The notes under the pieces are model-generated. The model made no database searches and was not told where the DNA came from. It saw nothing but the letters and a program-made list of their open reading frames with translations. 28,955 nucleotides of DNA from Myxococcota bacterium (GTDB lineage: Bacteria > Myxococcota_C > UBA6777): assembly GCA_023150835.1 (NCBI GenBank), contig JAKLKB010000085.1, positions 1-28,955 on the forward strand, given 5' to 3'. Of the stretch, positions 1 to 8,334 are shown piece by piece (position 1 is the first letter of the stretch; every line of letters starts with the position of its first letter). A program made the translations under genes and the position numbers.

Positions 1-398
1 CCCCCAATACCAACACCCCCTCCAACACCGCAAACCAATCCACCCGAACTTCAGCCCAAACCACAACCAACTCCGGCGGAGCAAGCCTCGCTCCCCCCCC
101 ACGTCCCAAGCCTCGCATCCGACGCACCAAACCTCGAACAGCCTCCTCTGCATGGGGCGGAATGCCCACCTCAACCTTGACGATCAGCACCAATCCCCCC
201 GGAGCCACCGTCCTCGTCGATGGCCGACCCTATCGCGGAAAAACGCCCTTGCGCATCGTCCTACTCAAAGGCAAACCCGCTGAGATCCGACTCCAATTGT
301 ACGGACACAACGACGCCTACTTCACATGGTCCGCCGAGCAAGACGAATCCAAAGACAATATCAAACTCTACCGCCTCAGTTGGTTCACACCGCGCTGA
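1..398 (+). CDS. PEGA-domain protein, C-terminal part (5' end outside window)
   Basis: The frame beginning at base 3 is open from the window edge to the TGA at 396-398, so the visible part is a C-terminal fragment of about 131 residues. The first roughly 50 residues are Pro/Thr/Ser/Asn-rich with a basic patch, typical of an extracytoplasmic linker. They are followed by a PEGA-type domain (ISTNPPGATVLVDG, then GKTPLRI and a run of beta-strand-like sequence). PEGA domains are small beta-sandwiches common at the extracytoplasmic end of myxobacterial Ser/Thr kinases and cell-surface proteins. The gene ends 17 bases before the next kinase start, so the two are probably co-transcribed. The missing N-terminus may itself be a kinase, but that is only inference from the family. 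An internal ATG at 162 is unlikely to be the start because coding continues upstream of it. Confidence 0.7.
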   Translation, partial: PNTNTPSNTANQSTRTSAQTTTNSGGASLAPPPRPKPRIRRTKPRTASSAWGGMPTSTLTISTNPPGATVLVDGRPYRGKTPLRIVLLKGKPAEIRLQLYGHNDAYFTWSAEQDESKDNIKLYRLSWFTPR

Positions 399-415
399 AC
401 CCTCGGGAGCCCGCC

Positions 416-3130
416 TTGAACAACCCATCCTCCTCCACCCTCGGACGCTTGCTCAAAGACACCTACCGCATCGACGACTACCTCGGCGAAGGCGGCCCCT
501 CCGTCGTCTACAAAGGAACCGATATCCTTCTGGATGTACCTGTCGCCATCAAACGCCTCAAAGCGGGCCTTCCTCTGCGTTCTGGACACACGACCGCCCA
601 ACGCTTCCTCCGCGAAGCCCGCACACAAGCACGACTCCACCACCAACATATCGTCGGCATCCGCGCCATGCACGAAGAAGGCGAAGACACCTTCATCGTC
701 ATGGAATTTGTTCAAGGTGTCGATCTCCACGAATACATCGGCTGTTTCCCCCAGTTTCAGTTGCCCCTCAACGAAGCCCTTTTCATCTTCGAACACGCGC
801 TCGAAGGACTCGGTTTTGCCCACAAACACGGCGTGATCCACCGCGATATCAAACCTTCCAATATCCTCCTTGGCGAAGGTCTCGTCGTCAAACTCGCCGA
901 CTTTGGGATCGCTCGCGCTCTCGATGACCAAAAACTCACCCAAACGGGTTCCCTCCTTGGAACCCTACTCTATATCTCTCCCGAACAGCTTCGCGGTGAG
1001 ATCCCCGATCCTCGGGCGGATATCTATAGCATGGGTATCAGCCTTTATGAAGCGCTCGTCGGACACACCCCGTTTGCCCGTCACTCCGACGAGATCCACA
1101 ACGGCTACGAGCTGCTCTCCCGCCACCTCTTCACCCCCCCCGACCCCCCCTCTGCCTTTCGGCCCGATATCCCCGAAGCCCTCAACCAAGTCATCCTCCA
1201 AAGCATCGCCAAAAAACCAGACGACCGCTTCCCCGATTGCCATCACTTCGCCCAAGCCCTTCGTTCTGCACTTCTTCCCCACATCACCCCCCTCAAACAG
1301 TGGTCCCATCCCCTCCAACGCACCGTCGTCTCGCCGCCGCCTGCTTCAATCCCTGTCAAACCCCCGCTCTATCCAGACCCGCTCGCCTCTTCCGCTCCAT
1401 CACGAGGCACACAATCTTCCGCTCCATCACGAGGCACACAAACAGCCCATCCATCGGCACCGTTGCCCTCTCCCCATCTTCCACCCGATGTTGCAACACC
1501 CCCACCCGCCCAAACCGCATCCTCTCCCCACCTTACGCCCTCTCATGCCCTCAACACCCTCGATCCATTCTCCTTCGCCCTCTCGAACGCCCCCTCCGCA
1601 CAACGGCGCACACAAACAGCCCCCACCCTTTCGCCTCTCACGACCTCTCCACCACTCTCCATCTCTCCCGCTCCACCCACCGACGACGCCGATATCGCAT
1701 CGGCCTTTCCCTCCGGCGATGACTTCCACAGCCCACCTCTCCAAAACCCTGCCCCTTCGTCTGATCCCGAGATGCAAACCCTCCTCGACGATCAACTCTC
1801 CGCAGACCAGATCCGACAACATCACGCGCTCTACGCCGCCTCGATGAACCCCGACGCCTCCACCTCTTCGAGAAACTCCGAAACCTCTAACGCTCGCCCA
1901 CGTTCTCTCTCCAATCGCTTTGATCACGCCTCTGCCCTCTCGACCTCCGAGATGCAGGATATCGCCCTGTCCCTGTCTGAAACGATACCCTCGCTTGCCG
2001 ATCAAGCCCGCACCATCGACTCGAACGTACACGCACGCTCAAATCGTCGCTTCTTTGGGCGGCTCCTGCCGTTGTTCTTTCTGCTGCTCGGTGGGGCGAC
2101 ATTCGCTTGGTGGTACACCCAAACCTCCCCAACCACCGGACCCTCTCCTCATCCGCCCCTCCTCTCGTCCCCTCCCCACAACCCCACAACCCCTTCCGAC
2201 ACCACCCCATCACAACCCGCCATCACACCGCAGACAACACCACTGCCGAACACACCCTCACAAGCCCCCACACCACCCTCGTCTCACACAGTTCCGCCAC
2301 ACCGCACAGGCCCGCAAACTCCCGCAGTTCCGCCCAAATCCAACGTGATCCGAGGGATGCTCTGGGTCCCAAGCGGATGGTTTTGGCAAGGCAAAGAACA
2401 GCGTGTCGCGATTTATCGAAAACGCCCAAACAACGGGACGCTTCATCATCCGCTGCGCAAGGTCTACATCAGCGGTTTTTGGATCGACGCAGCCGAAGTC
2501 ACCGTTGGCGCATACCGCGCTTGTGTGGACGCCAACCAATGCCCCGATATCGAAGTCGCTTTTTCTTCTACTGGAAAAAAACTGGCCACCAAACGCTCGA
2601 TCGCCCAGAGCTTTCCTCCCGCAGAACCCATGCGCTTCGTCGATTGGAAAGAAGCGTTCACCTTCTGCCGATGGCAACAAAAACGCCTACCCACCGAGGC
2701 CGAATGGGAATATGCAGCACGCGGAAGTGTCGAACAGGCCGACCCCAAGCAACGCTTCTCTTGGAGAGGAACGGCGCTGACCTGCCAACACGCCGTCCAC
2801 AAAGGCTGCGCCAAGCAACCTCTTCCAAACCCAAACGCCGCGCAGCGCTCGCTCGGAAAAAGTCCCTTTGGTGCGGTCGATCTGCTCGGAAACGTCTGGG
2901 AATGGGTACAAGATTGCTACAGCCCCGATGCAGCGCGTTATACGCCTCCCACCAATCCCGTTTACGATCTCCCCGATTGCAAACGCCGCATACTACGAGG
3001 CGGTAGCTTTCTCTCCAACAAACGCCAACACGAGCTGACCGTCTACCACAGACGCCATTCCAGCCCCACCGCCCGACGTGATGAAAACGGGTTCCGATGC
3101 GCCTTTCGCCCCACAGGTCACCAGCCCTAA
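416..3130 (+). CDS. Transmembrane Ser/Thr protein kinase fused to an FGE-sulfatase-like domain
   Basis: This 904-aa protein has a Hanks-type kinase domain at residues ~17-285. It shows a Gly-rich loop (GEGGPSVVYKG), the ATP lysine K46 in VAIK, catalytic D144 in HRDIKPSN, D162 in DFG, and SPE in place of APE. A long Pro/Ser/Thr linker follows (~285-540), then one membrane span near 545-566, a second Pro/Thr-rich stretch, and an FGE-sulfatase (SUMF1-like) fold at ~645-900 (GMLWVPSGWFWQG, RLPTEAEWEYAARG, LLGNVWEWVQDC, LRGGSF, ENGFRCAF). The kinase should be cytoplasmic and the FGE-like domain outside. The two catalytic cysteines that follow the GGS motif in true formylglycine-generating enzymes are absent, so this domain is more likely a ligand-binding or structural fold than an enzyme. 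I prefer the TTG at 416 because GGGAG lies at 405-409, six bases upstream, and the upstream ATG at 326 would overlap the preceding gene. pcp follows after 23 bases. Confidence 0.9.
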   Translation: MNNPSSSTLGRLLKDTYRIDDYLGEGGPSVVYKGTDILLDVPVAIKRLKAGLPLRSGHTTAQRFLREARTQARLHHQHIVGIRAMHEEGEDTFIVMEFVQGVDLHEYIGCFPQFQLPLNEALFIFEHALEGLGFAHKHGVIHRDIKPSNILLGEGLVVKLADFGIARALDDQKLTQTGSLLGTLLYISPEQLRGEIPDPRADIYSMGISLYEALVGHTPFARHSDEIHNGYELLSRHLFTPPDPPSAFRPDIPEALNQVILQSIAKKPDDRFPDCHHFAQALRSALLPHITPLKQWSHPLQRTVVSPPPASIPVKPPLYPDPLASSAPSRGTQSSAPSRGTQTAHPSAPLPSPHLPPDVATPPPAQTASSPHLTPSHALNTLDPFSFALSNAPSAQRRTQTAPTLSPLTTSPPLSISPAPPTDDADIASAFPSGDDFHSPPLQNPAPSSDPEMQTLLDDQLSADQIRQHHALYAASMNPDASTSSRNSETSNARPRSLSNRFDHASALSTSEMQDIALSLSETIPSLADQARTIDSNVHARSNRRFFGRLLPLFFLLLGGATFAWWYTQTSPTTGPSPHPPLLSSPPHNPTTPSDTTPSQPAITPQTTPLPNTPSQAPTPPSSHTVPPHRTGPQTPAVPPKSNVIRGMLWVPSGWFWQGKEQRVAIYRKRPNNGTLHHPLRKVYISGFWIDAAEVTVGAYRACVDANQCPDIEVAFSSTGKKLATKRSIAQSFPPAEPMRFVDWKEAFTFCRWQQKRLPTEAEWEYAARGSVEQADPKQRFSWRGTALTCQHAVHKGCAKQPLPNPNAAQRSLGKSPFGAVDLLGNVWEWVQDCYSPDAARYTPPTNPVYDLPDCKRRILRGGSFLSNKRQHELTVYHRRHSSPTARRDENGFRCAFRPTGHQP
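1388..1441 (+). repeat. 27-nt tandem duplication in the kinase linker
   Basis: Two 27-base copies (1388-1414 and 1415-1441) encode SSAPSRGTQ twice in the disordered linker between the kinase domain and the membrane span. They differ at no position I can see, suggesting a recent slippage duplication. The reading frame is kept. Confidence 0.85.
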
Positions 3131-3153
3131 CCACAAAAAGAGAAAGGCCCATC

Positions 3154-3822
3154 ATGACCCCCACCCCCATCTTGTTGCTCGGCTTTGAGCCTTTTGGTGG
3201 CGACACGCTCAATCCCGCCCAAGAACTCTTAACGTCCTGTGATCCCCAGATCTTTCCAAGCCAAACGCACATCGCCATCCTCCCCGTAGACCACCAACAC
3301 GTCGCACAAGCCCTCCCCCGCTTGCTCGAAACTCATCAACCCCAGTTGGTGATCGGATGGGGCCTTGCTGCGGGCGAAGCCAGCTTACGCCTCGAACGTG
3401 TCGGCCTCAACTGGCTCGACTTTTCTATCCCCGACGCATCAGGCCAACAGATCCGCGATCAACGCCTGTACCCCGAGGCTCCCGATGCTTACATTAGCGA
3501 TCTCCCCCTTCGCACCGCGCAAAACCATCTCGCCAAGCATGGTATACCTTCCGTCCTCTCCTATACTGCGGGCACCTACCTGTGCAATCAGCTTCTCTTC
3601 ACCTGCCTTGATTTCTTCGCACAACGCAACTTCCCACGAAACGCCTGCTTTGTCCATCTTCCCCTTCTTCCCGAGATGATCGTTCCCCGACAAGCTCTCC
3701 GCTCGCCGCTCCCCCCTTCTCTCTCCCTTTCCACCCTTCAAGTCGCGCTGCCCTTGCTTGTCGACGCCCTCTGGAAGGGCATCTGCACGCTTCCACCCAC
3801 CAAGGATCGTTCGGCGGATTAG
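3154..3822 (+). CDS. pcp: Pyroglutamyl-peptidase I (peptidase family C15)
   Basis: This 222-aa protein has the normal length for the family. It removes N-terminal pyroglutamate from peptides in the cytoplasm. The substrate-binding signature LLGFEPFGG with the following NPAQ is at the N-terminus. The catalytic triad is intact: E81 in LRLERVGLN, C144 in AGTYLCNQ and H168 in CFVHLP. These numbers coincide with the classical E81/C144/H168 numbering of bacterial enzymes, which supports the ATG at 3154 rather than the upstream in-frame start at 3097. A purine-rich ribosome-binding site (AAAGAGAAAGG) precedes it. It is 23 bases behind the kinase gene and probably shares its transcript. Its TAG stop overlaps the TAA stop of the convergent gene on the other strand. 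Confidence 0.95.
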   Translation: MTPTPILLLGFEPFGGDTLNPAQELLTSCDPQIFPSQTHIAILPVDHQHVAQALPRLLETHQPQLVIGWGLAAGEASLRLERVGLNWLDFSIPDASGQQIRDQRLYPEAPDAYISDLPLRTAQNHLAKHGIPSVLSYTAGTYLCNQLLFTCLDFFAQRNFPRNACFVHLPLLPEMIVPRQALRSPLPPSLSLSTLQVALPLLVDALWKGICTLPPTKDRSAD

Positions 3823-6800
3823 TTGCAAGTCGTCGGAAGCTCCGAGAGTATGGGAACAGGAGAGAATCCACCCAATTCTTTTCCAAACAACAGCCGCTTG
3901 TTGTTGGTGTCTTTGCCGATGCGGATCTCGATCTTGCCTGAGCTACCGCTTCCACCGATGGACTTTCCGGCCACTTTTCGCGTGCCTTGTTCCAACACAG
4001 ACGAACGACCGCCTTCTCCGCCCGCCGCTGAAATCGCCGTTTGCTCGTAAAGAACAACCCGCTCCGCAACGACGTACATCGATCCTCCCGAACCACCGCC
4101 TCCTCCGCCGACAGATCCGCCTGCACTTGCGGCGTCCCCACCCGCAAGACCACGCGCAGAAAATCCACCGTTGAGATTCAACGTGCGCGCCCAAAGCAAG
4201 ACGATCCCGCCCCCTGCACCGCCCGCACCTACGGCATCGTTTTTGTTTCCCGCAGAGCTATTGTCGATGCCGCCTGCTCCGCCACCGCTGCCCAACACAA
4301 GGCGATCTTCGAGCGTTCCGCCGTAGGTTTTTCCACCTGTTCCAGCCGCTTGCCCGTCGCTGTCTTTTCCAGCCCCCCCCGCTTCCACATAACCGCCGCC
4401 ACCGCCGCTTGCCGCCTTGCTGCCAGCGCCTCCAGCGCTGCCTCCGCCTTCTTGGCTTGGCAAAGCATCCAACGACTCGCCCGCTGTTCCGGGCTGTGTC
4501 GTGCCGCTAACCGATGGCGCACCACGATAACCTTTACCGTCGACATGAAGGCGCCCGCCGTTGGCAACGCGCACATACTCTTTGACTTGCATCACCAACA
4601 AACCACCTTGGTTTCCGTCCCACGCAGACACCGTCAGCTCGCCTTGGCCGTCGATGATCACACGCTCAAAGGTGGGAACCCGCACCAGTCGGACTTTTTG
4701 ACCGCTCAGATCGCCGTTGGTGGTGGCCCCGTAGATCTTTTCAACCGCCGCTTGGAGCTTGATATCTTTGCCTGTTTTCTCTAACACCCGCACCAACTCG
4801 TAGACCCCAACACGGTCTTTGCTGCCTTGCATCTGGATCAAGACCGCTGCATCGCCGGGATCAAAGCCTGCGGCATCGCTCACTGTCACAGTTTTCGCGC
4901 CATCCTTGAACGCTTCCACAGCAGCCCAGTAGATCTCGGGCAGAGAAGAATTCTTACGTGGCGCTTTGTCCAAAACGATGGTGTTGCGCACCAAGAACTC
5001 ACCCGCCGTCCCGCCACCCCAACAGCTACAGTTGGCTTCCTTCGCATCAGGAATGCCGTTGCAGTCGTCATCCAAAAGGTTTCCACAACGCTCAGGCAAC
5101 GGCTTGACCTGCTCTTTGCAGGCTCCCCATTGGCCATTTTCACAAGTCTGCACGCCATCTTTGCAAGCCCCCACACTGCGCGTATTTGCGGGGCCATCAT
5201 AACAAGGCCGTGACAACGCCTTGCCGTCTTTGCCGATATCGACCTTCCCATCGCAATCATTGTCGAGGCCGTCACAGCGCGTCTCTGCAACTTCGTAATT
5301 GTTGTTCTTGCGGTAATAATCCCCTGCCGTACAAGCCACAAATCCCGCCTTGCCCGCACAAAGCTGTGAGGCTCCTTTGCAGACGCCGTCTTGTTTCGGA
5401 CACAGCGGTGCATTCGGGACGTTGTCGATCTTTCCATCGCAATCTTCGTCTGTTCCATCACAGGTTTCGGCTGCGGACTGCACCTTCTTTTGGCACTCAA
5501 GCTGACCGTTTCGACAAGCGATCTCGCCCACAGCACAGGGGCCTTTTTGACCTGTCACCGTACAAGCCCGACCCACACGCGGATCGGTTTCGTCGGTTTG
5601 CCCGTCGCAATCGTCATCTTTTCCATTGCACACTTCGGTTTGTGCGGTCTGGTTGGACACGCACGTCAGCGCACCGTTTTGACACTTTTGCGTTCCCGCT
5701 TGACAAATGCCTTTTTGGGCCGAAACAACGCAAGCCGCGCCACCTTCGGGGTTTCCTTCGTCCACAAAGCCATCGCAGTTGTCATCGATCCCGTTGCATA
5801 GCTCAATAAAGTTGGGCGTCTGCTCACCAATGCACCCACCCCAGATCCCTCCTGCGCCGCACGTCAGTTTGCCGGGGCGACAAGGAGAAACAAAACGTGT
5901 CGCGGTAGGCCCACCATAACAGTCGATTTGCCGCCCATCCATCGGGCAAGTACACCCATCATCGACTAGACCATTGCAATCATCGTCGATGCCGTTTCCA
6001 CCGTTGGCGCAGTTTTCGGCAGGAGCCGCCGAGACGGATTGTTGGCAAACGATCGCACCGTTGACGCAAGCTTTTTTCCCAAAGCGACACGGACCACGCT
6101 GGCCGATCACGTTGCAAGAAGCATCTTTTCCAACAAAGTCCTCATCGACTTGGCCGTCGCAGTCGTCGTCTTGGTTGTTGCACTCTTCGGGCTTTGGAAC
6201 GATCTGACTTTCGCAAGGCCCCCATCGACCGCCCAAAAGGCACACACGCTCGCCCTCTTTGCAAAGCCCTTTTCCTGCCGTGTTTGCGGCCCCTGTGTAG
6301 CAGGTTTCTTTTGCGCCGGGCTTGCACTGACAAGCAGGATCATCGGCGTCGATCTTCCCGTTACAATCGTTGTCTACACCATCTTCACAACGCTCTTGAG
6401 CTTCGGGTTCTTGAAGCTGCGTGCAGACGGCCACGCCATTTTGACAAGCGGTGAAGATCCCCTCTGCACAAGCCCCTTCTTTCCCTGCAACTGTGCAATT
6501 CAGCCCTTTTTTCGGAAACACTTCGTCGATCTGGCCATCGCAGTTGTCATCTTTTCCGTTGCAGATCTCTTCAGTGGGAGTGGCTTTGGGCTTGCAACGT
6601 TCGCGTCCATTTTCACAAATCCGCTCGCCGTCTTTGCAACCGTCGGTGGGCACGCCTGTATCGCAAGCTCCAAGCGCCGACAAACCATCATCGATCTGGC
6701 CGTTGCAATCGTCGTCTTGGCCGTTGCATTGTTCGCGTGGGGCCGCCAACACCGAGCCAACACACGCTCCCCAAGCACCGCCGCCTTTGCTCTCTGCTAC

Positions 6801-8051
6801 GTCGCTAAACTCGCAAACTTCGGCCCCTTGCAAACAGATCCCTTTGCCGGCTTGTTCGGCAGGCCCGCTATAACACGCTCTGCGCTGCCCAACGATGCAA
6901 CAATTGGCCAAGCCTTCATCGGTTTGACCGTCGCAGTTGTCGTCGATGCCGTTGCAGATCTCCTGTGTTTGGGGCTTTACAGCCTCCCGACAAGTTCCCC
7001 ACTTGAAAGCTCCCTTGCCATCGTCTGCACACACTTGATGCCCCTCGCGGCAGATGCCTTTTCCAGCCGTACCAGCGGGTCCATCATAACACGGACGGCG
7101 CACATCTTTGTGATGGCAATCGTCTGCTCCGCAACCCTCGTCGACTTGGCCATCGCAGTTGTCGTCCTTGGTGTTTCCGCACACTTCACGCGAGCAGATC
7201 TCGCAACTGTTGGCGACGGTCGAAAACGTGATGGCTTTGTTTTCTTCGGTCATCTTGGGCTGTAGCTTAAAAAAGAACCAACACGGCTCTGTTTGACCAA
7301 GGTCTTTTTGAAAGCAGTTGTATTCCGTCTTTTTCTTGCCGTCGGCCTCTTTCACCTGAAATCGCGTAGTGACCGACAAGATCGAACAAGCCGACTTGTG
7401 GCTTTCTTCCAACGCAGCATCTTTCGCACTTCCTAGAATATCGGGTCGAATCATCACCATCACCAAGCTCAGGCTGCTTTTCTCTAGCTTGGGTGGCGAG
7501 ACCGCCAAACGCAGACTTTCGGTGTATTGCTTGAGGCCTTCGCTCCAATACAAAACGTTTCCGTCTTCTTTGAGGCGGATCGCCACGACGTGCTTTCCGA
7601 TCTTGCCATCAACCCCATCATCCGGCCAACTCAACACCCAACAGCCTCGACTTTCCCCACCCGAAAATAGCGATGTGTACGGAGAACGCTTGCAAGAAGG
7701 ATCTTCGGGTTGGCTTTTGCACAAGGCTTGACGGGCGGCGATCTCTGTACAACGCTGGCGCGCAGCGTCTTGGCTGGCCCCCTGTGCGGGTTCCACCAAC
7801 AAACGCTGGCATTGCTCGACGGTGTACGAAAGACGCGGATCATCGTACGGCGACGGCTGCTCATACGCCGCAGCACCGCGCACTTGAACGATCGGACACG
7901 GTGACGGAAACTCCACTCCCACCGGACCGCACGCCCCACCCAACCACCACAAACCCATCATCCCACAAACCAACCACCCCAAACGCCCCGTCACGCCACG
8001 TCCATGCCCGCGATTCGGTTCTTGGGTTCTTCCACATCCTTGCAAAAACAT
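3819..8051 (-). CDS. Giant MopE-type metal-binding-repeat lipoprotein with Gly-rich C-terminus
   Basis: This 1410-aa protein is probably exported. The start at 8051 has AGGAG eight bases upstream, and a hydrophobic signal ends in LGGAC, a loose lipobox. Residues ~40-280 form an N-terminal region I do not recognise. About twelve Asp/Cys-rich units follow (encoded at ~7200-5040), such as CNGIDDNCDGQTDEG, CNGQDDDCNGQIDDG and CDGTDEDCDGKID. They are separated by Cys-rich spacers (CYDGP, GKGIC, WGTC). These match the putative metal-binding motif of MopE-like myxobacterial proteins, probably Ca or Cu binding and disulfide-bonded outside the cell. The last ~380 residues (4980-3819) are Gly/Ala/Ser-rich with repeated GGAGG-like loops between short beta strands, suggesting a beta-helix or adhesin-like region. 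The open frame continues upstream to 8672, but that part is antisense to the lnt repeat and is excluded. A role in adhesion, metal capture or predation is only inference. Confidence 0.88.
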   Translation of the reverse strand: MFLQGCGRTQEPNRGHGRGVTGRLGWLVCGMMGLWWLGGACGPVGVEFPSPCPIVQVRGAAAYEQPSPYDDPRLSYTVEQCQRLLVEPAQGASQDAARQRCTEIAARQALCKSQPEDPSCKRSPYTSLFSGGESRGCWVLSWPDDGVDGKIGKHVVAIRLKEDGNVLYWSEGLKQYTESLRLAVSPPKLEKSSLSLVMVMIRPDILGSAKDAALEESHKSACSILSVTTRFQVKEADGKKKTEYNCFQKDLGQTEPCWFFFKLQPKMTEENKAITFSTVANSCEICSREVCGNTKDDNCDGQVDEGCGADDCHHKDVRRPCYDGPAGTAGKGICREGHQVCADDGKGAFKWGTCREAVKPQTQEICNGIDDNCDGQTDEGLANCCIVGQRRACYSGPAEQAGKGICLQGAEVCEFSDVAESKGGGAWGACVGSVLAAPREQCNGQDDDCNGQIDDGLSALGACDTGVPTDGCKDGERICENGRERCKPKATPTEEICNGKDDNCDGQIDEVFPKKGLNCTVAGKEGACAEGIFTACQNGVAVCTQLQEPEAQERCEDGVDNDCNGKIDADDPACQCKPGAKETCYTGAANTAGKGLCKEGERVCLLGGRWGPCESQIVPKPEECNNQDDDCDGQVDEDFVGKDASCNVIGQRGPCRFGKKACVNGAIVCQQSVSAAPAENCANGGNGIDDDCNGLVDDGCTCPMDGRQIDCYGGPTATRFVSPCRPGKLTCGAGGIWGGCIGEQTPNFIELCNGIDDNCDGFVDEGNPEGGAACVVSAQKGICQAGTQKCQNGALTCVSNQTAQTEVCNGKDDDCDGQTDETDPRVGRACTVTGQKGPCAVGEIACRNGQLECQKKVQSAAETCDGTDEDCDGKIDNVPNAPLCPKQDGVCKGASQLCAGKAGFVACTAGDYYRKNNNYEVAETRCDGLDNDCDGKVDIGKDGKALSRPCYDGPANTRSVGACKDGVQTCENGQWGACKEQVKPLPERCGNLLDDDCNGIPDAKEANCSCWGGGTAGEFLVRNTIVLDKAPRKNSSLPEIYWAAVEAFKDGAKTVTVSDAAGFDPGDAAVLIQMQGSKDRVGVYELVRVLEKTGKDIKLQAAVEKIYGATTNGDLSGQKVRLVRVPTFERVIIDGQGELTVSAWDGNQGGLLVMQVKEYVRVANGGRLHVDGKGYRGAPSVSGTTQPGTAGESLDALPSQEGGGSAGGAGSKAASGGGGGYVEAGGAGKDSDGQAAGTGGKTYGGTLEDRLVLGSGGGAGGIDNSSAGNKNDAVGAGGAGGGIVLLWARTLNLNGGFSARGLAGGDAASAGGSVGGGGGGSGGSMYVVAERVVLYEQTAISAAGGEGGRSSVLEQGTRKVAGKSIGGSGSSGKIEIRIGKDTNNKRLLFGKELGGFSPVPILSELPTTCN

Positions 8052-8263
8052 CCACAACGCTCCTCGCAAAAGGCACAACCCTTCGCTTTGATGCTCACTT
8101 TTCGCGATCCAACACAGCCCCACATCTGAGCAAAAAATACAACACAAACAACGCCCATACTCGGATGCTTGACGATCGCACAGCCACACGACCATGCCAC
8201 AACGTCGCCGATCGATCAAGATTGACCTCGAAGTGACGCGACTGAACTTGTTTTTGTGGGGCG

Positions 8264-8291
8264 TTGCGGTCTTTCGTGGATGTGCTACAAC
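8264..8291 (+). promoter_or_regulatory. Candidate sigma-70-type promoter for lnt
   Basis: TTGCGG at 8264-8269 and TACAAC at 8286-8291 are separated by 16 bases, about 40 bases before the lnt ATG. The 283-base gap between divergent genes (8052-8334) must hold promoters for both. I see no comparably good element for the minus-strand gene. Confidence 0.35.
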
Positions 8292-8334
8292 TCTCGCCCG
8301 AACCCCTCTCCCACCGAGCAAAAGGACCGCAAGC

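Noticed and set aside
326-415. Earlier ATG for the first kinase
   Set aside because: It overlaps the PEGA gene in another frame. The TTG at 416 has a well-spaced GGGAG.
6039-7265. 408-aa plus-strand frame with repeated LAVAVVV segments
   Set aside because: It is the antisense shadow of the DDNCDGQ repeats; the minus-strand protein is clearly the real one.
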